Shown here: one piece after another, positions 1 to 8,394 of the stretch
Position numbering within the stretch: position 1 is the first letter of the stretch
How the letters are laid out: each line of letters opens with the position of its first letter
NCBI GenBank assembly: GCA_009746045.1
Contig: RPFO01000392.1
Span: forward strand, 1,662,464 to 1,722,463
From: Mesostigma viride
Lineage: Eukaryota > Streptophyta > Mesostigmatophyceae > Mesostigmatales > Mesostigmataceae
Length of the DNA stretch: 60,000 bases
Reading direction: 5' to 3'
Notes under the pieces: generated by a model
Databases searched by the model: none
Told to the model about the DNA's origin: nothing
What the model saw: only the letters and a program-made list of their open reading frames with translations
Program-made: the position numbers and the translations under genes

Positions 1-223
1 CACGGAGGGAGCTCAATTGTGCGCCGAGTACGCCTCGGCCCTGCGTTCCGTCGAGAAGGAATCTCCCCCATTGCCGTGCTCTACTCGGCCATCCTAACGA
101 CTCGTTGTCACTTGTGCGTCAGGGGGCGGTATTTTGCGCGGCTTGCGTTCCGTTATGTCCCCAAAACGAACGTGCGTGGCCCCTTGTTCCGTCCAGCGAG
201 TGTGGGAGGGCATCTGTGTGTCC

Positions 224-229
224 TTTATT
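224..229 (-). terminator. AATAAA polyadenylation-type signal
   Basis: AATAAA on the minus strand, 33 nt beyond the stop codon of the small Cys-rich gene at 262-528. The spacing suits a eukaryotic 3' processing signal. Nothing else is recognised between 1 and 261. Confidence 0.5.
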
Positions 230-261
230 TACAATTCTCAAAATTTTTAACTGTGCGCGAC

Positions 262-528
262 CTAGCGCCTCTTCTTTCGGTACCTGCGCTGGGCTATGGA
301 GTGCGTGGCCGGCGTCGCGTAATCCGAATACCCTCCTGCGTTCAAATCGCCTCCCGGGACGGGGGTCGATTCGACCGCGGTCATATCTCGCATGGGACAC
401 GTGAACCCGCCTTGGTGCGCGGAGTGCTTCCGCGACTTTCGAGCGTGGGAGGCGCACGTCTTGTAGCCCTTTCGGGCGGCGTTGTTGCATTTGTGATTGT
501 CCTTGGTCTTCGCACTGCACTGTGCCAT
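262..528 (-). CDS. Small Cys/His zinc-binding-type protein (DUF5763-like), 88 aa
   Basis: A short basic protein. Its first 34 residues follow the pattern C-x(5)-[DN]-x-x-x-C-N-x-A-x-x-G-x-x-x-C-x-x-H, with Cys at about residues 4 and 14 and a closing C-x2-H at about 26-29. This is the layout of the tiny DUF5763-type zinc-binding proteins common in large DNA viruses and phages (from memory of the family, not a search). The rest is basic and ends in KKRR. The start was chosen because the Cys motif begins immediately after it; a TATA-like TTTATAC lies just upstream. A tRNA on the same strand lies 34 bp upstream and an AATAAA lies 33 bp downstream. No intron is needed. Function is unknown; nucleic-acid binding is an inference from the basic zinc motif. 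Confidence 0.6.
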   Translation of the reverse strand: MAQCSAKTKDNHKCNNAARKGYKTCASHARKSRKHSAHQGGFTCPMRDMTAVESTPVPGGDLNAGGYSDYATPATHSIAQRRYRKKRR

Positions 529-552
529 GTGGTTGTATAAAGAAGGTTCGAG

Positions 553-556
553 AAAA
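553..556 (-). terminator. Pol III terminator (TTTT) of the tRNA
   Basis: A four-T run on the minus strand, 7 nt after the tRNA discriminator base, as expected for RNA polymerase III termination. Confidence 0.5.
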
Positions 557-562
557 TTTCGA

Positions 563-634
563 TGTTCTGGGCGAGATTCGAACTCGCGACTTTCGGTTCA
601 TAAGGCCGACGCTCTTCCACTGAGCTACCAGAAC
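563..634 (-). tRNA. tRNA, anticodon UAU (probably Ile)
   Basis: A complete 72-nt cloverleaf on the minus strand. The acceptor stem GTTCTGG/CCAGAAC is perfect, the D arm is GCTC/GAGC, the T arm is GCGAG-TTCGAAT-CTCGC, the variable loop has five bases and the discriminator is A. The anticodon loop CTTATGA gives UAU (reads AUA, Ile). The innermost anticodon-stem pair (C31-A39) is mismatched and base 37 is G, so the gene may be divergent or a pseudo-tRNA. No intron and no encoded CCA. It lies 34 bp upstream of the small zinc-binding ORF on the same strand. Confidence 0.8.
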
Positions 635-695
635 GTTCGTGTGGCGGTTACGAATCCGGAGAGATTTGTAACCGCCGGAGAGGGTCAGTAGAGCA

Positions 696-710
696 AAGGA
701 TAAAAGGGCA
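696..710 (+). promoter_or_regulatory. TATA-like box (GGATAAAAGGG)
   Basis: An A/T-rich TATA-like box about 55 bp upstream of the ATG at 759, with a purine/CAAA-rich leader between them. Consistent with a core promoter for the small spliced gene; not proven. Confidence 0.35.
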
Positions 711-758
711 TCCACGAAAGGGAGACGCAGTGGACACACGCAAAAACCAAAACAAACC

Positions 759-1020
759 ATGAAAGGCGCGAATCTGAAACTCGCCATGAAGGAGTGGGAG
801 GACATGCTGCCAAAAACGAAAACGTGAGTGAGTTTTTTGCGTTTTTTGAATCGAGAACCAAAGCGCTGGATCCAAACACTTGTTCGCTTACCACGGTTCG
901 CCCGGGTTGCCGCTTACGTACCGTTCCTCCTCGCGCAGGATTTTGAAGGAAGTTCCAGACGCGCCTCGTCCGCTGGGATTCTGGTGGATGAACGCCCGTA
1001 ATACTAACCCTGGAACCTAA
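759..1020 (+). CDS. Spliced small protein, 48 aa, unknown function
   Basis: Exon 1 is 759-823 and exon 2 is 939-1020, separated by a 115-nt intron with donor GTGAGTG and acceptor TCGCGCAG. Joining the exons (phase 2) gives a clean 48-residue frame ending at TAA 1018-1020. Unspliced, the frame stops at once at the donor. The start has a good context (ACAAACCATG). The product is lysine-rich at the N-terminus and Trp/Pro/Asn-rich at the C-terminus (FWWMN near residue 37). I do not recognise it. Against it: short spliced frames can arise by chance. For it: consensus splice sites, a TATA-like box and an intron length like its neighbours'. Confidence 0.45.
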
Positions 1021-1442
1021 AAACCGCCGGGACCCACGGGGGCCTCGTGGTGGTCCACGGGATTCCGCGTGCCGCGTCCGTTCCGTACTGGCCGTACCCG
1101 TCCGTACCCGTCCGTACCCGTCCGTACCCGTCCGTACCCGTCCGTTCCGTAACCGTCGGATCTCGTACTACAGATTCGGCTGGCTACCCTCGGGCTTTGT
1201 GGCTGCCACGTGGCCTGTTCCTAACTACAGATACTTAAATATACTATGGCACTTAGATATTTTTTACGTTTGGGCCAGAACATTCACATCTTTTCCAAGT
1301 CATTAAAAAAACATCGTTGTGTTATGCAGGCATTCGCATATCTACTGGCCTAATTCTGGCAAACATCTACATCCTATGCTGGCATCCTATCTCCAACTGC
1401 CTAGTGCTGAAAACATGCACATCTTATGCTGGCATCTGTCAC
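1021..1442. other. Intergenic, with a 10-bp tandem repeat
   Basis: No gene seen. It contains a decamer array (1092-1148) and then A/T-rich sequence between the convergent 3' ends of the small spliced gene and the RING gene. Confidence 0.5.
1092..1148. repeat. Tandem decamer CCGTACCCGT, about 5.5 copies
   Basis: Five exact copies and a degraded edge copy of a 10-bp unit, about 70 bp after the stop of the small spliced gene. Confidence 0.9.
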
Positions 1443-2664
1443 CTACACTATCCTTGCAGACTGGGCGCCCTGTGACGCATCAAGGACTGGGAACGAGGCG
1501 TTCTGTATCTCGCTATCTGTTGGGAACGCCTGGCCTCCATCAGGTAGCGCGCTGGCACACGGGAGCCGCCCCACGCGGTCCAGCTCCTTCACCACCAGCC
1601 GCTCCATTACATCGTCCATCTCCTCAGCCGTGAAGCCGAGGAGCATCCTCAAGTCATCCCTGGCGCCGTGGCCTTCCTTCATCAGGCGCTCCTTGACAGC
1701 ATCTGCCTGCTTGGCCTTCTCCTTCAGCTCCAGCACAGCGCAGGCCTCGTGGTAGTAGGCGCACCTCTTCATGTGAGCCTCCACGTCCGCCTTCCTGCCA
1801 GTGTAAGAACAGCCGTCTTGGACTTGGAGCCGTCCTGCCTCTTGATGTCGACGGAGAAACCGCACTCGAAGCGGTTCTTCTCGCAGGTGGCGAAGTGCTC
1901 GTCGACGTCCTCCCTGTGAAGGAACATCCGCAGCCGTAGTCGCAGAAGCCGTAGGGGAGGGAGGCCACCAGCTCGTTGAGGGCGTGGTCCATCTGGTAGA
2001 ACTTGTGGTAGTGCGTCAGGACTTCGCAGCTGCACATGGGGCACTTCATGTTCGTGGTCTTGCCGTTCGGCTTGGTGAGATGGAACGCCTTCATCTTCTC
2101 CACGCACTCGGGGCACATCACGCAGTTGCACTCGTGGATGTGGGGATGGTCGATGAGGGCGACCAGCCTCGCGTACTTCCCCGTCTTGCTGGGGGCCAGG
2201 CAGAAGGGGCACTGCGGCAACTTGATGACGACAGCGTTTTTGACGTTGCAGGACAGCCCTTCGTATTTCTCCTGCCAAGAGCGTTCGCGGAGGCCGGCGG
2301 GAGTGGAGACCTTCTGCCTCATAGGCATCTCCTTCAGCCGTTTGGCGTCACGGCTTTCTTCTGCAAGCAAAACAAAAAAGCAAAAAAAAAAAACGCAAGC
2401 ATTGAAAAAAAAACAAATTTATAAGCCACGGAAAACCACACAAGGGGTGAGCTTTTGGGGGCAAAACCACTTGCAAACGACAGCTCTCCACGGGAAAAGA
2501 CGGAAAAAGACAGGAAAAGGAACATTACCCGGCTCTTGCTCCTGCTCAGCGTCGTATGGCCTGTCGCGAGTTCCTTCCCTTGGAAATGGGCGAGGCACAG
2601 GCCTCATTCCCCCCCTCACGCCCTGGCTACCATGAGAGTTAGAAGCGGATCCAGCCCTAGGCAT
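1443..2664 (-). pseudogene. RING plus TRAF-type zinc-finger protein, two frameshifts
   Basis: Exon 1 is 2664-2529 and exon 2 begins at 2360, after a 168-nt phase-1 intron (donor GTAATG, acceptor after a T-rich tract, TTGCTTGCAG). The exon junction reads smoothly. Exon 2 encodes a RING-like cluster: CPFC, then H/C residues in HECNCVMCPEC, then CPMC. It is followed by paired TRAF-type fingers of the form C-x2-GCxCS[FY]TG...H-x3-C. RING/TRAF proteins are typically ubiquitin ligases or adaptors (family knowledge). The second half needs three reading frames: one shift near 1915, inside the first TRAF finger, and one near 1800, before the second finger, which then reads to TAG at 1443. A coiled, Glu/Lys-rich C-terminus follows. 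Because every segment stays coding-like, consensus indels are as likely as true decay. Its promoter is shared with the divergent gene at 3395. Confidence 0.7.
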
Positions 2665-3394
2665 CGTGTTCTGAGAGATGTAGTGAGCTTTCTTGGCTAT
2701 GGCGGTGTGTAGTGGTGAGTGCTCGTGGAGGCGTGGTGGTTGGGCACATATACACTTCGAAGACCCTTCTCCGCCTCAAAGTTTTTGGGCGATTTGTGAC
2801 CGTGCGATTGGCCTGAACAGGCGTTTTGCAGGAGATTTCCCGTGAGACAGCACGCCGTACGGGAATCACGCCAAAAAATCCGCTGGAAGATCTCGGGATC
2901 TCCGTTTTCTCGTGCCGCGGCTCGGGACTGACAAGTTGGCGTGGCGGTTACTTCACGATTTTAGCGTGGCGTGCCGCGGGAAACGGCCGTTACGTACCGG
3001 TCCAGCGTGGCGTGCCGCGGGAAACGGCGGTTACATGCCAGTCCAGCGTGGCGTGCGCGGGAAACGGCGGTTTTCTGAACTTGTCCAGCGTGGAGTGCCG
3101 CGGGAAACGGCGGTTACATGCCAGTCCAGCGTGGCGTGCCGCGTGAAAGGCGGTTTCGTATCAGATTTCCCGTGGATTCACGCGGCCCGCGGCCTTCACC
3201 GCGTGGATTTCCACGGCCGTTTTGCCGTTACCAGCCTGTCACAGCGGCGACCACAGGATTTTTCACAAGTCCCATGCGTCATCCACGGGGAAGGTATAAA
3301 ACACTTCCCCCTTTGCATCCAAGGGCATTCTGCAAGCCAAACCGCCATAGCCAAAAAGCTCTCAGCAAAACCAACCCCTTAGCACCAAAACACA
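2665..3394. promoter_or_regulatory. Divergent promoter region with a shared leader motif
   Basis: The space between the divergent RING (minus) and zinc-ribbon (plus) genes. Plus side: TATAAA at 3295-3300. Minus side: TATAT at about 2748-2752. Both leaders contain CCGCCATAGCC followed by an A-rich stretch and AGCTC: minus at 2695-2705, plus at 3341-3351. In each case the motif lies about 45 bp after the TATA-like box. A 39-bp repeat array occupies 2961-3165. Shared spacing suggests a common core-promoter or leader element. Confidence 0.5.
2961..3165 (+). repeat. Five ~39-bp promoter repeats (GCGTGCCGCGGGAAACGGCG core)
   Basis: Five imperfect copies of a unit with the core GTCCAGCGTGGCGTGCCGCG followed by GGAAACGGCGGTTAC. 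They lie 130-330 bp upstream of the TATA box of the 3395 gene. Related GGGAAA/TTTCCC and CGTGG fragments occur on both sides. They look like repeated factor-binding sites, which is an inference. Confidence 0.75.
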
Positions 3395-4548
3395 ATGGCC
3401 CGCACTAAGCGTTTCCCAGTCCGTGCTTACCCAGGCAATGGGGTCAAAGTCCACGATATGACAGACAAGCTCCACGACGCTTTTGACGCAGCTCTCGCAA
3501 AAAGGAACAAGGAAAACAAGCCAGTCGCAGAAGTGCTGTCCATTTGCATTTGTTGCAATACCTTGCTCCCCATTGACAAGTTTCGCAAGGTCCCCGAGGA
3601 TATCGGTGGCTACCACACGGAATGCATCCTCTGCGAGCACATGCTCGAGGTAAACTTCTTTTCCTTGCGTTTTTTGCTGACTTTGGCTGCATTTTTGCAC
3701 TCCTCCTGTGGATTCTAACAAGACGCACTGCCCCTTGTCATTTTTTGTGCTGCCCACCCCACTTTGCAGAACAACGAGATCGACCACAAGCCGATTTTCC
3801 CTCCTGATTGCCCAGAGTGCGGGGATGAGACCGCTCCGTGGGCTTTCTTCCCCAACGCCAACTGGAAGCGCGAGCTCTGCGTCAATTGCTTCTTCTCCAA
3901 GGAGGAGAACCTCTTCACTGCTCCGAACATCCCCAGGCCCGTGGACCCCTGCGAGTCCGACCCTCGCTACAACATGCCACTCAAGTGGCAAGTGAGGAAG
4001 GCGGACAGGGACGAGAGGAGGAAGGCGATCCAGGAGGAGGCACGCAGGCGCCTCCAGGAAATCCAGGACGAGTCTGACGCTGAGGAGGGGGCCCTCGAGT
4101 CTGAGAAGGACGAGGACGACGAGGAGCCGTTGGACGACGCGGAGGACCCGTGGTACCAGTTCAAGCGGGGTCCCGAGGAGGAGGAGGAGGAGGAGAAGCA
4201 GGAGCAGGAGGAGGAGCAGGAGGAGGAGCAGCAGCCCCAGGAGGCTGTGGTCAAGGAGGAGGAGGAGGAGGAGGAGGAGGAGGAGCCCACCTGCAGGAGG
4301 GTGAAGACCACGCCTTCCAAGATGGCCCCCAAGGTCATCGAGGTGGAGGATGACGATGACGACGTTGTGGAGGTCCCCAAGAGCGTCTTCCTCAAGGGAA
4401 AGCGCCCTGCTGACTCCCCCCCCCCTCTGAGGAGCCAGTCGTGAAGAAGGAGAAGGTCTTCCGTGGTGCCAACCCCTCCCAGCGTTTTCGAGCTGGCCCG
4501 TCTGGCTCCAACCCCTCCATGAGGTCCTGCTCCATGAAGGGGGACTAA
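3395..4548 (+). CDS. Two-zinc-ribbon acidic protein; C-terminus broken in a C10 run
   Basis: Exon 1 is 3395-3649 and exon 2 starts at 3770; the 120-nt phase-0 intron has donor GTAAAC and acceptor CTTTGCAG. The N-terminal half carries two related Cys4-type ribbons: CICC...HTECILC (about residues 50-80) and CPECGDE...CVNC (about 95-120). The pattern C-x2-C-x(n)-F-x(n)-GYH-x-x-C-x2-C resembles small ribbons found in viral and phage endonuclease-type proteins. A Glu-rich helix and basic KGKRP-like segments follow, suggesting a nuclear or nucleic-acid role. As assembled the frame stops at TGA 4442-4444, just after a run of 10 C. One more C would let it continue, still acidic and Lys-rich, to TAA 4546-4548 (about 344 aa). 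AATAAA-type signals follow near 4665. Function unknown. Confidence 0.7.
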
Positions 4549-5094
4549 AGACAAGTCCCTAGGACTTTGTCATTTGTGATGTACACTAGCACGCATGGTA
4601 GTCAGTATAGGGCAAGTCCCGTGGGACCTTGTGCATTTTCATATATTTACTCATGATTTTATTGAAATAATAAAAGTTTCTTGCATGCAAACATTCACGA
4701 ACAATGTGCTTATCAAGCCTTGCATGGATATATAATTTAATTACAATTTGGACAAGTACTTTGGCCTGTGCACTTAGGTAGCAGGCCCATACGCCTTAGT
4801 GTTTGGGACTTAGGCAATTTTCTCAAGTCCGGGACCACCGAATTCGGAGCCGCGCCTATACTGCACCGTACGACGCCAGAATATGGTACTTGCACCGTAC
4901 GAATGCAGTATCACGCATCAGAATCGTATATAGTGTACATCCTGGACTTGGGACGAATTGTAAGGGGGTGGCTGGCGGCCCACTTGGCAAATTATCGAAT
5001 TTTGGGGGTGGTAAACATATACAAAATGAATCAAAGGCGGCGTGCATGCGTGCAATGAATTAATTGATCAAGCAACGAGAAGAGAAGTGACACG
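4549..5094. other. Intergenic: 3' signals and a putative upstream region
   Basis: No gene seen. It contains an AATAAA-type signal near 4665-4672 for the zinc-ribbon gene, a GCACCGTACGA motif twice (about 4862 and 4890), and a TATATA at about 4929, which may belong to the gene starting at 5095. Confidence 0.4.
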
Positions 5095-6138
5095 ATGAAC
5101 GATAGCCCAGGTGCGATGAAGGATAGCGATATTATGAAGGATAACGTGAGGCAGGCGAAGCGGCTGCCGATCGCCGCTCTATTTCACGCTGTAGGAGATA
5201 TACTCCAGGAGAAAGTAGACGACATTTCGAAGAGAAACATTAGGGGCAAGACCATCCAGGGGGCGGCAAATGCCGACATCGTCTCCTCCTCCTCGTCAGA
5301 TGAGGATGACGAGGAGGAGGAGCGTGTTCAGACGCAGTTCGACGATGGCAAAATCGACAGGTTTACTGGAGTCAAGTTCGAAGCAGGCTCGCTTCACGTC
5401 AAGACCATGTTTTCAGATGCGACACAGGCATGGCTCCCTATGTCTAAAATCGATATTCAGTACGATGCGCGCATGCGCGATTTCCTCAAGAATTTCAGAG
5501 GGAGCCCTGGAAACGGCAATGGCAACAAGGTGACGGCCAAGATGGCGCGTGATTCATGGCGTGAGCACGTCCGGCATGAGGAGTGTCTCCAGGGACAGGA
5601 GGTGGTCGATGTGGGCGAGGAAGCCCCTCCCATGCAATGGGAGGTTGTGGTAAAGAAGGAGGAGGGATCCACTCCCTCCTCCAAGAGGGTGAGGAAGTCC
5701 CCCCCGGTGGGACGACGCGTAAAGCTAACAAAGATCACGCCGAGCCCGGCGGACAGGTCATTCGCAATCAAGAAGACCCCCGTCCCTTCCCAGAAGACTG
5801 CAGCCGGTGCCGAGGAGAAGCCTGCACCCAGTGCTGGAAAGAAGACTGCACCCGCCAGCGAGGAGGAGAAGCCTGCACCTGTCACTCCAGGGGAGAAGCC
5901 AGCAGCTGGGCAGGAGAAGCCAGCAGCTGGGCAGGAGAAGCCAGCAGCTGGGCAGGAGAAGCCAGCAGCTGGGCAGGGTTCAGGGAGCAAGCCTGTCCCC
6001 AGTGACGCTCAAGTTGCTGCTGGACTAGACACCCTGCAAAGGATGTTGAACCACATGGCGACTATGGGGTTCACACCCGCTCAAATCGCAGAGAGCATGG
6101 CCGCCCAGGCCGCCCAGGCCGCCCAGAAGAAGACGTAG
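5095..6138 (+). CDS. Lys/Pro-rich nuclear-type protein, 347 aa, unknown
   Basis: A single uninterrupted frame. Residues 1-55 are mixed and helical. A Ser5-Asp/Glu acidic patch follows (about 64-76), then a globular-looking segment (about 80-160) without a motif I recognise. Then come basic SSKRVRKSP-like stretches and a Pro/Ala/Lys tail with four exact EKPAAGQ repeats (DNA 5891-5975). The C-terminus contains a UBA-like stretch (MLNHMATMGFTPAQI) ending in an AQAAQAAQ helix. The UBA resemblance rests on the MGF-type loop only. The acidic and KKE-rich composition matches the gene at 3395, so the two may act together or be distant relatives. AATAAA signals at about 6180-6196 follow the stop. Confidence 0.65.
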   Translation: MNDSPGAMKDSDIMKDNVRQAKRLPIAALFHAVGDILQEKVDDISKRNIRGKTIQGAANADIVSSSSSDEDDEEEERVQTQFDDGKIDRFTGVKFEAGSLHVKTMFSDATQAWLPMSKIDIQYDARMRDFLKNFRGSPGNGNGNKVTAKMARDSWREHVRHEECLQGQEVVDVGEEAPPMQWEVVVKKEEGSTPSSKRVRKSPPVGRRVKLTKITPSPADRSFAIKKTPVPSQKTAAGAEEKPAPSAGKKTAPASEEEKPAPVTPGEKPAAGQEKPAAGQEKPAAGQEKPAAGQGSGSKPVPSDAQVAAGLDTLQRMLNHMATMGFTPAQIAESMAAQAAQAAQKKT

Positions 6139-7106
6139 ACCTTTGGTGGCTTGACAGTTCATGAAGGACAGCTGTTTTTGAATAAATGAATAAAGCAATG
6201 GACACTGTTTGCATCATTGAGTCATTTCATGGCATCACAATGTGTACTTGGATTTTATTATGAATAATAATGAATGGATTGCACACATGTCCATGCACCC
6301 CCACGGGATTGTGATGGTATGCTGGCTACTGTCACACCCTGGCCACTTGTGATTGTTTTCCCGTGGATCCATGTGTCCCAGGTGCCCACCCCTGGGGTCA
6401 CCTTGGGTTTTTGTAGCGTGGATCCTGTAGTTGAGGGTCGATGTCGGCCCGGATCCTACGTGGAATGATTGGCTTGGATTGTTCCAGGGAAATTGGCGTG
6501 TATCTGCGCCGCAATCAACCTAGGTTAAATTGGTCCGAGGACGAGAGTCTCGTCCTCTTGGTTTGATGAATGATAAGTGCGAATACGCCTACACATTGAG
6601 CCCGGGGCAGTTATCCATTTGTAATTGGTGTTGCTAGCCATTATAAGTGTGTACTAATTAGCTTGGCATCAAGCCGTGATGCCAGACATCTCACGACTCA
6701 CGTCGTGAAGCGCAACCTACTTTAGGCTACCTTGAATTATTCCTAATTCCGGCAAGAAGGGTCTTTCGCTACGTAGCTCAGGCTAGGTGTGTCTGGGCTG
6801 GGACGTAACACTAGGTGGATTAACGAGCGTTCATCGGTACCGTGTTTAAATCATGGAGGCGTAATCGGCTGATCGCACTATAGTCAGAGATCATCATCGT
6901 GAGCGGAACCTTGCGTTCATTGATTTGATCTGCGTGTGTGACCGCATGACTTACCGGCAGTTGAGCAAGTCTGGAAAACATATACGTATCCCGGCTGATG
7001 TGAAGTGAGACAACTGTGCTCTGATATATGCTCACATGGGTCTTATCAATGCACCCAAAAAACTTGCCGGATCGTCTATATTATCGTGTAGTCCGATTGC
7101 TGCTGT
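6139..7106. other. Intergenic without a recognisable gene
   Basis: After the AATAAA signals of the preceding gene I see no ORF or repeat with support. Two perfect short hairpins occur: GAGGACGAG-AGT-CTCGTCCTC at 6537-6557, and TCACGAC/GTCGTGA near 6693-6710. No ribozyme core accompanies them. Confidence 0.5.
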
Positions 7107-7295
7107 GGCATGGAGGGGATTCATAAGTGTTTGCTCAATTTCATAAATTTTACTCAATTTTTCCACATGTGATTAAATCCTTATATTTGTCAATAAAGCA
7201 GGGGTCATCCAGCCTTCAGACCATGAAAATAGACCACCCACAAAAATTGGGCTCATTCTGAGCTCAAATGGTGACATGTGACAGCATACATGTGC

Positions 7296-8394
7296 TCGCT
7301 TTGCTAGCATTGCAGGCCGTGCCCCTGGCCTAGCGATCACGAACGAGCTTGGGGAAGGGGGGCCGACTAACAAGCAGAATTTACTAGCTGACCTCATTTA
7401 TGCCGACGACATCACGCTCATCGAGAAGCCGGAGTCTGCCCAACTTTGGCTGGACTGCCTGGCGCTCGAGGCTCGGGCGGTTGGTCTAGAAATCAGCCCC
7501 AAAACGGAGGCCCTGGCCCTCGGCATGGCAGGGCCCCCACCCACACTCCGCCTCTTAGACGATGCCGAGGTCAACTACCCTACTTCAGGCCGCTTCAAGC
7601 TGCTCGGCAGTTGGCTTCCTGACTGCGAGGACGACATGACGACACGGATCGGCATGGCGTGGGCGCACCTCCATGACCACCGCCGCTGGTGGAGCAACCC
7701 CGCCCTACCCCGGATCGTCAAGCGTGACCTCTTCAAGGTCGTCATTCTGACGATCCTGACCTACGGCGCCGAGACGTGGACACTGATGCAGGAGCTGGAG
7801 CAACGACTCGACGGCGCCGTCACCAAGATGCTGCGCAAGGCCCTTAACATCCCCTTTGGTTTGCACATTAGTAATGAGGATTTGTACGCTGATTTGCCCT
7901 ATGTTTCCCACATTATTAGGCACAGGCGCCTGGGCCTAGCCGGGCACCTGGCCCGCACAGATCAGGTAGATACATCAGATAGACTAGCTGGCACCAAGCC
8001 CGCCCAGCCTGGGCGATATGTCCTCACCTGGCGTGCCCCCGGCCGCGCGCGGCAGGGCCGCCACCCGTGGACTTTTCGTGATAGACTCGGCATGGACATG
8101 TGCTACACTAGACGTGACGGGCTCACCCCCGGGCAGCCTCCTGGTTTGTCTGTAATATGGAGGCAGATGGTGCGCAAGGATAGATGGCAAGTAGTGATGA
8201 AGGAGACCACCCCCAAGCCTGTGGGGGCTCCGCGTGTGACCAAGTATGGCATTCATAGCGATTCGGGCCGCGGTGCCCACACCCCTGTAACTAGGACCTA
8301 GATAGCTTATACCATCCATTCCATCCCATGTTCCCCTCCCACTGAGGACTTATGCTCACGTGACGCAGTCACGTGTCTATTAATTAATTAATTA
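7296..8394 (+). mobile_element. LINE A: 5'-truncated non-LTR retrotransposon inserted in the satellite
   Basis: The body is flanked by ATGTGC (7290-7295 and 8395-8400), the duplicated satellite target. It starts abruptly inside an RT coding frame. It ends with a 3' UTR containing a perfect hairpin CACGTGAC-GCA-GTCACGTG (8357-8375) and a (TTAA)n-type tail. The same 3' end occurs at 27701, 33847 (minus) and 36312-36716. Confidence 0.9.
7297..8301 (+). pseudogene. LINE A ORF2 C-terminal part (RT palm to C-terminus)
   Basis: The open frame runs from the truncation point at 7297 to TAG near 8301 without a break, starting just upstream of the RT catalytic motif IYADD (about 7396-7410). It continues through the thumb and a C-terminal region with the RRLGLAGHLART motif also seen in LINE B. 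There is no natural start, so this is a dead 5'-truncated copy. The lack of frameshifts and the near identity with the 36312 copy point to recent activity. Confidence 0.85.

Noticed and set aside
19-540. A 173-codon plus-strand frame
   Set aside because: It lies opposite the Cys-rich gene and tRNA, has no domain, and its composition follows the complementary gene.
1443-2370. Extra small introns to explain frame changes in the RING gene
   Set aside because: Coding sequence continues directly across each shift with no GT..AG pair of adequate length; one-base indels explain it better.
6537-6557. A ribozyme-like hairpin near a TTGATGAAT sequence
   Set aside because: The hammerhead core (CTGATGA and GAAA) is absent.
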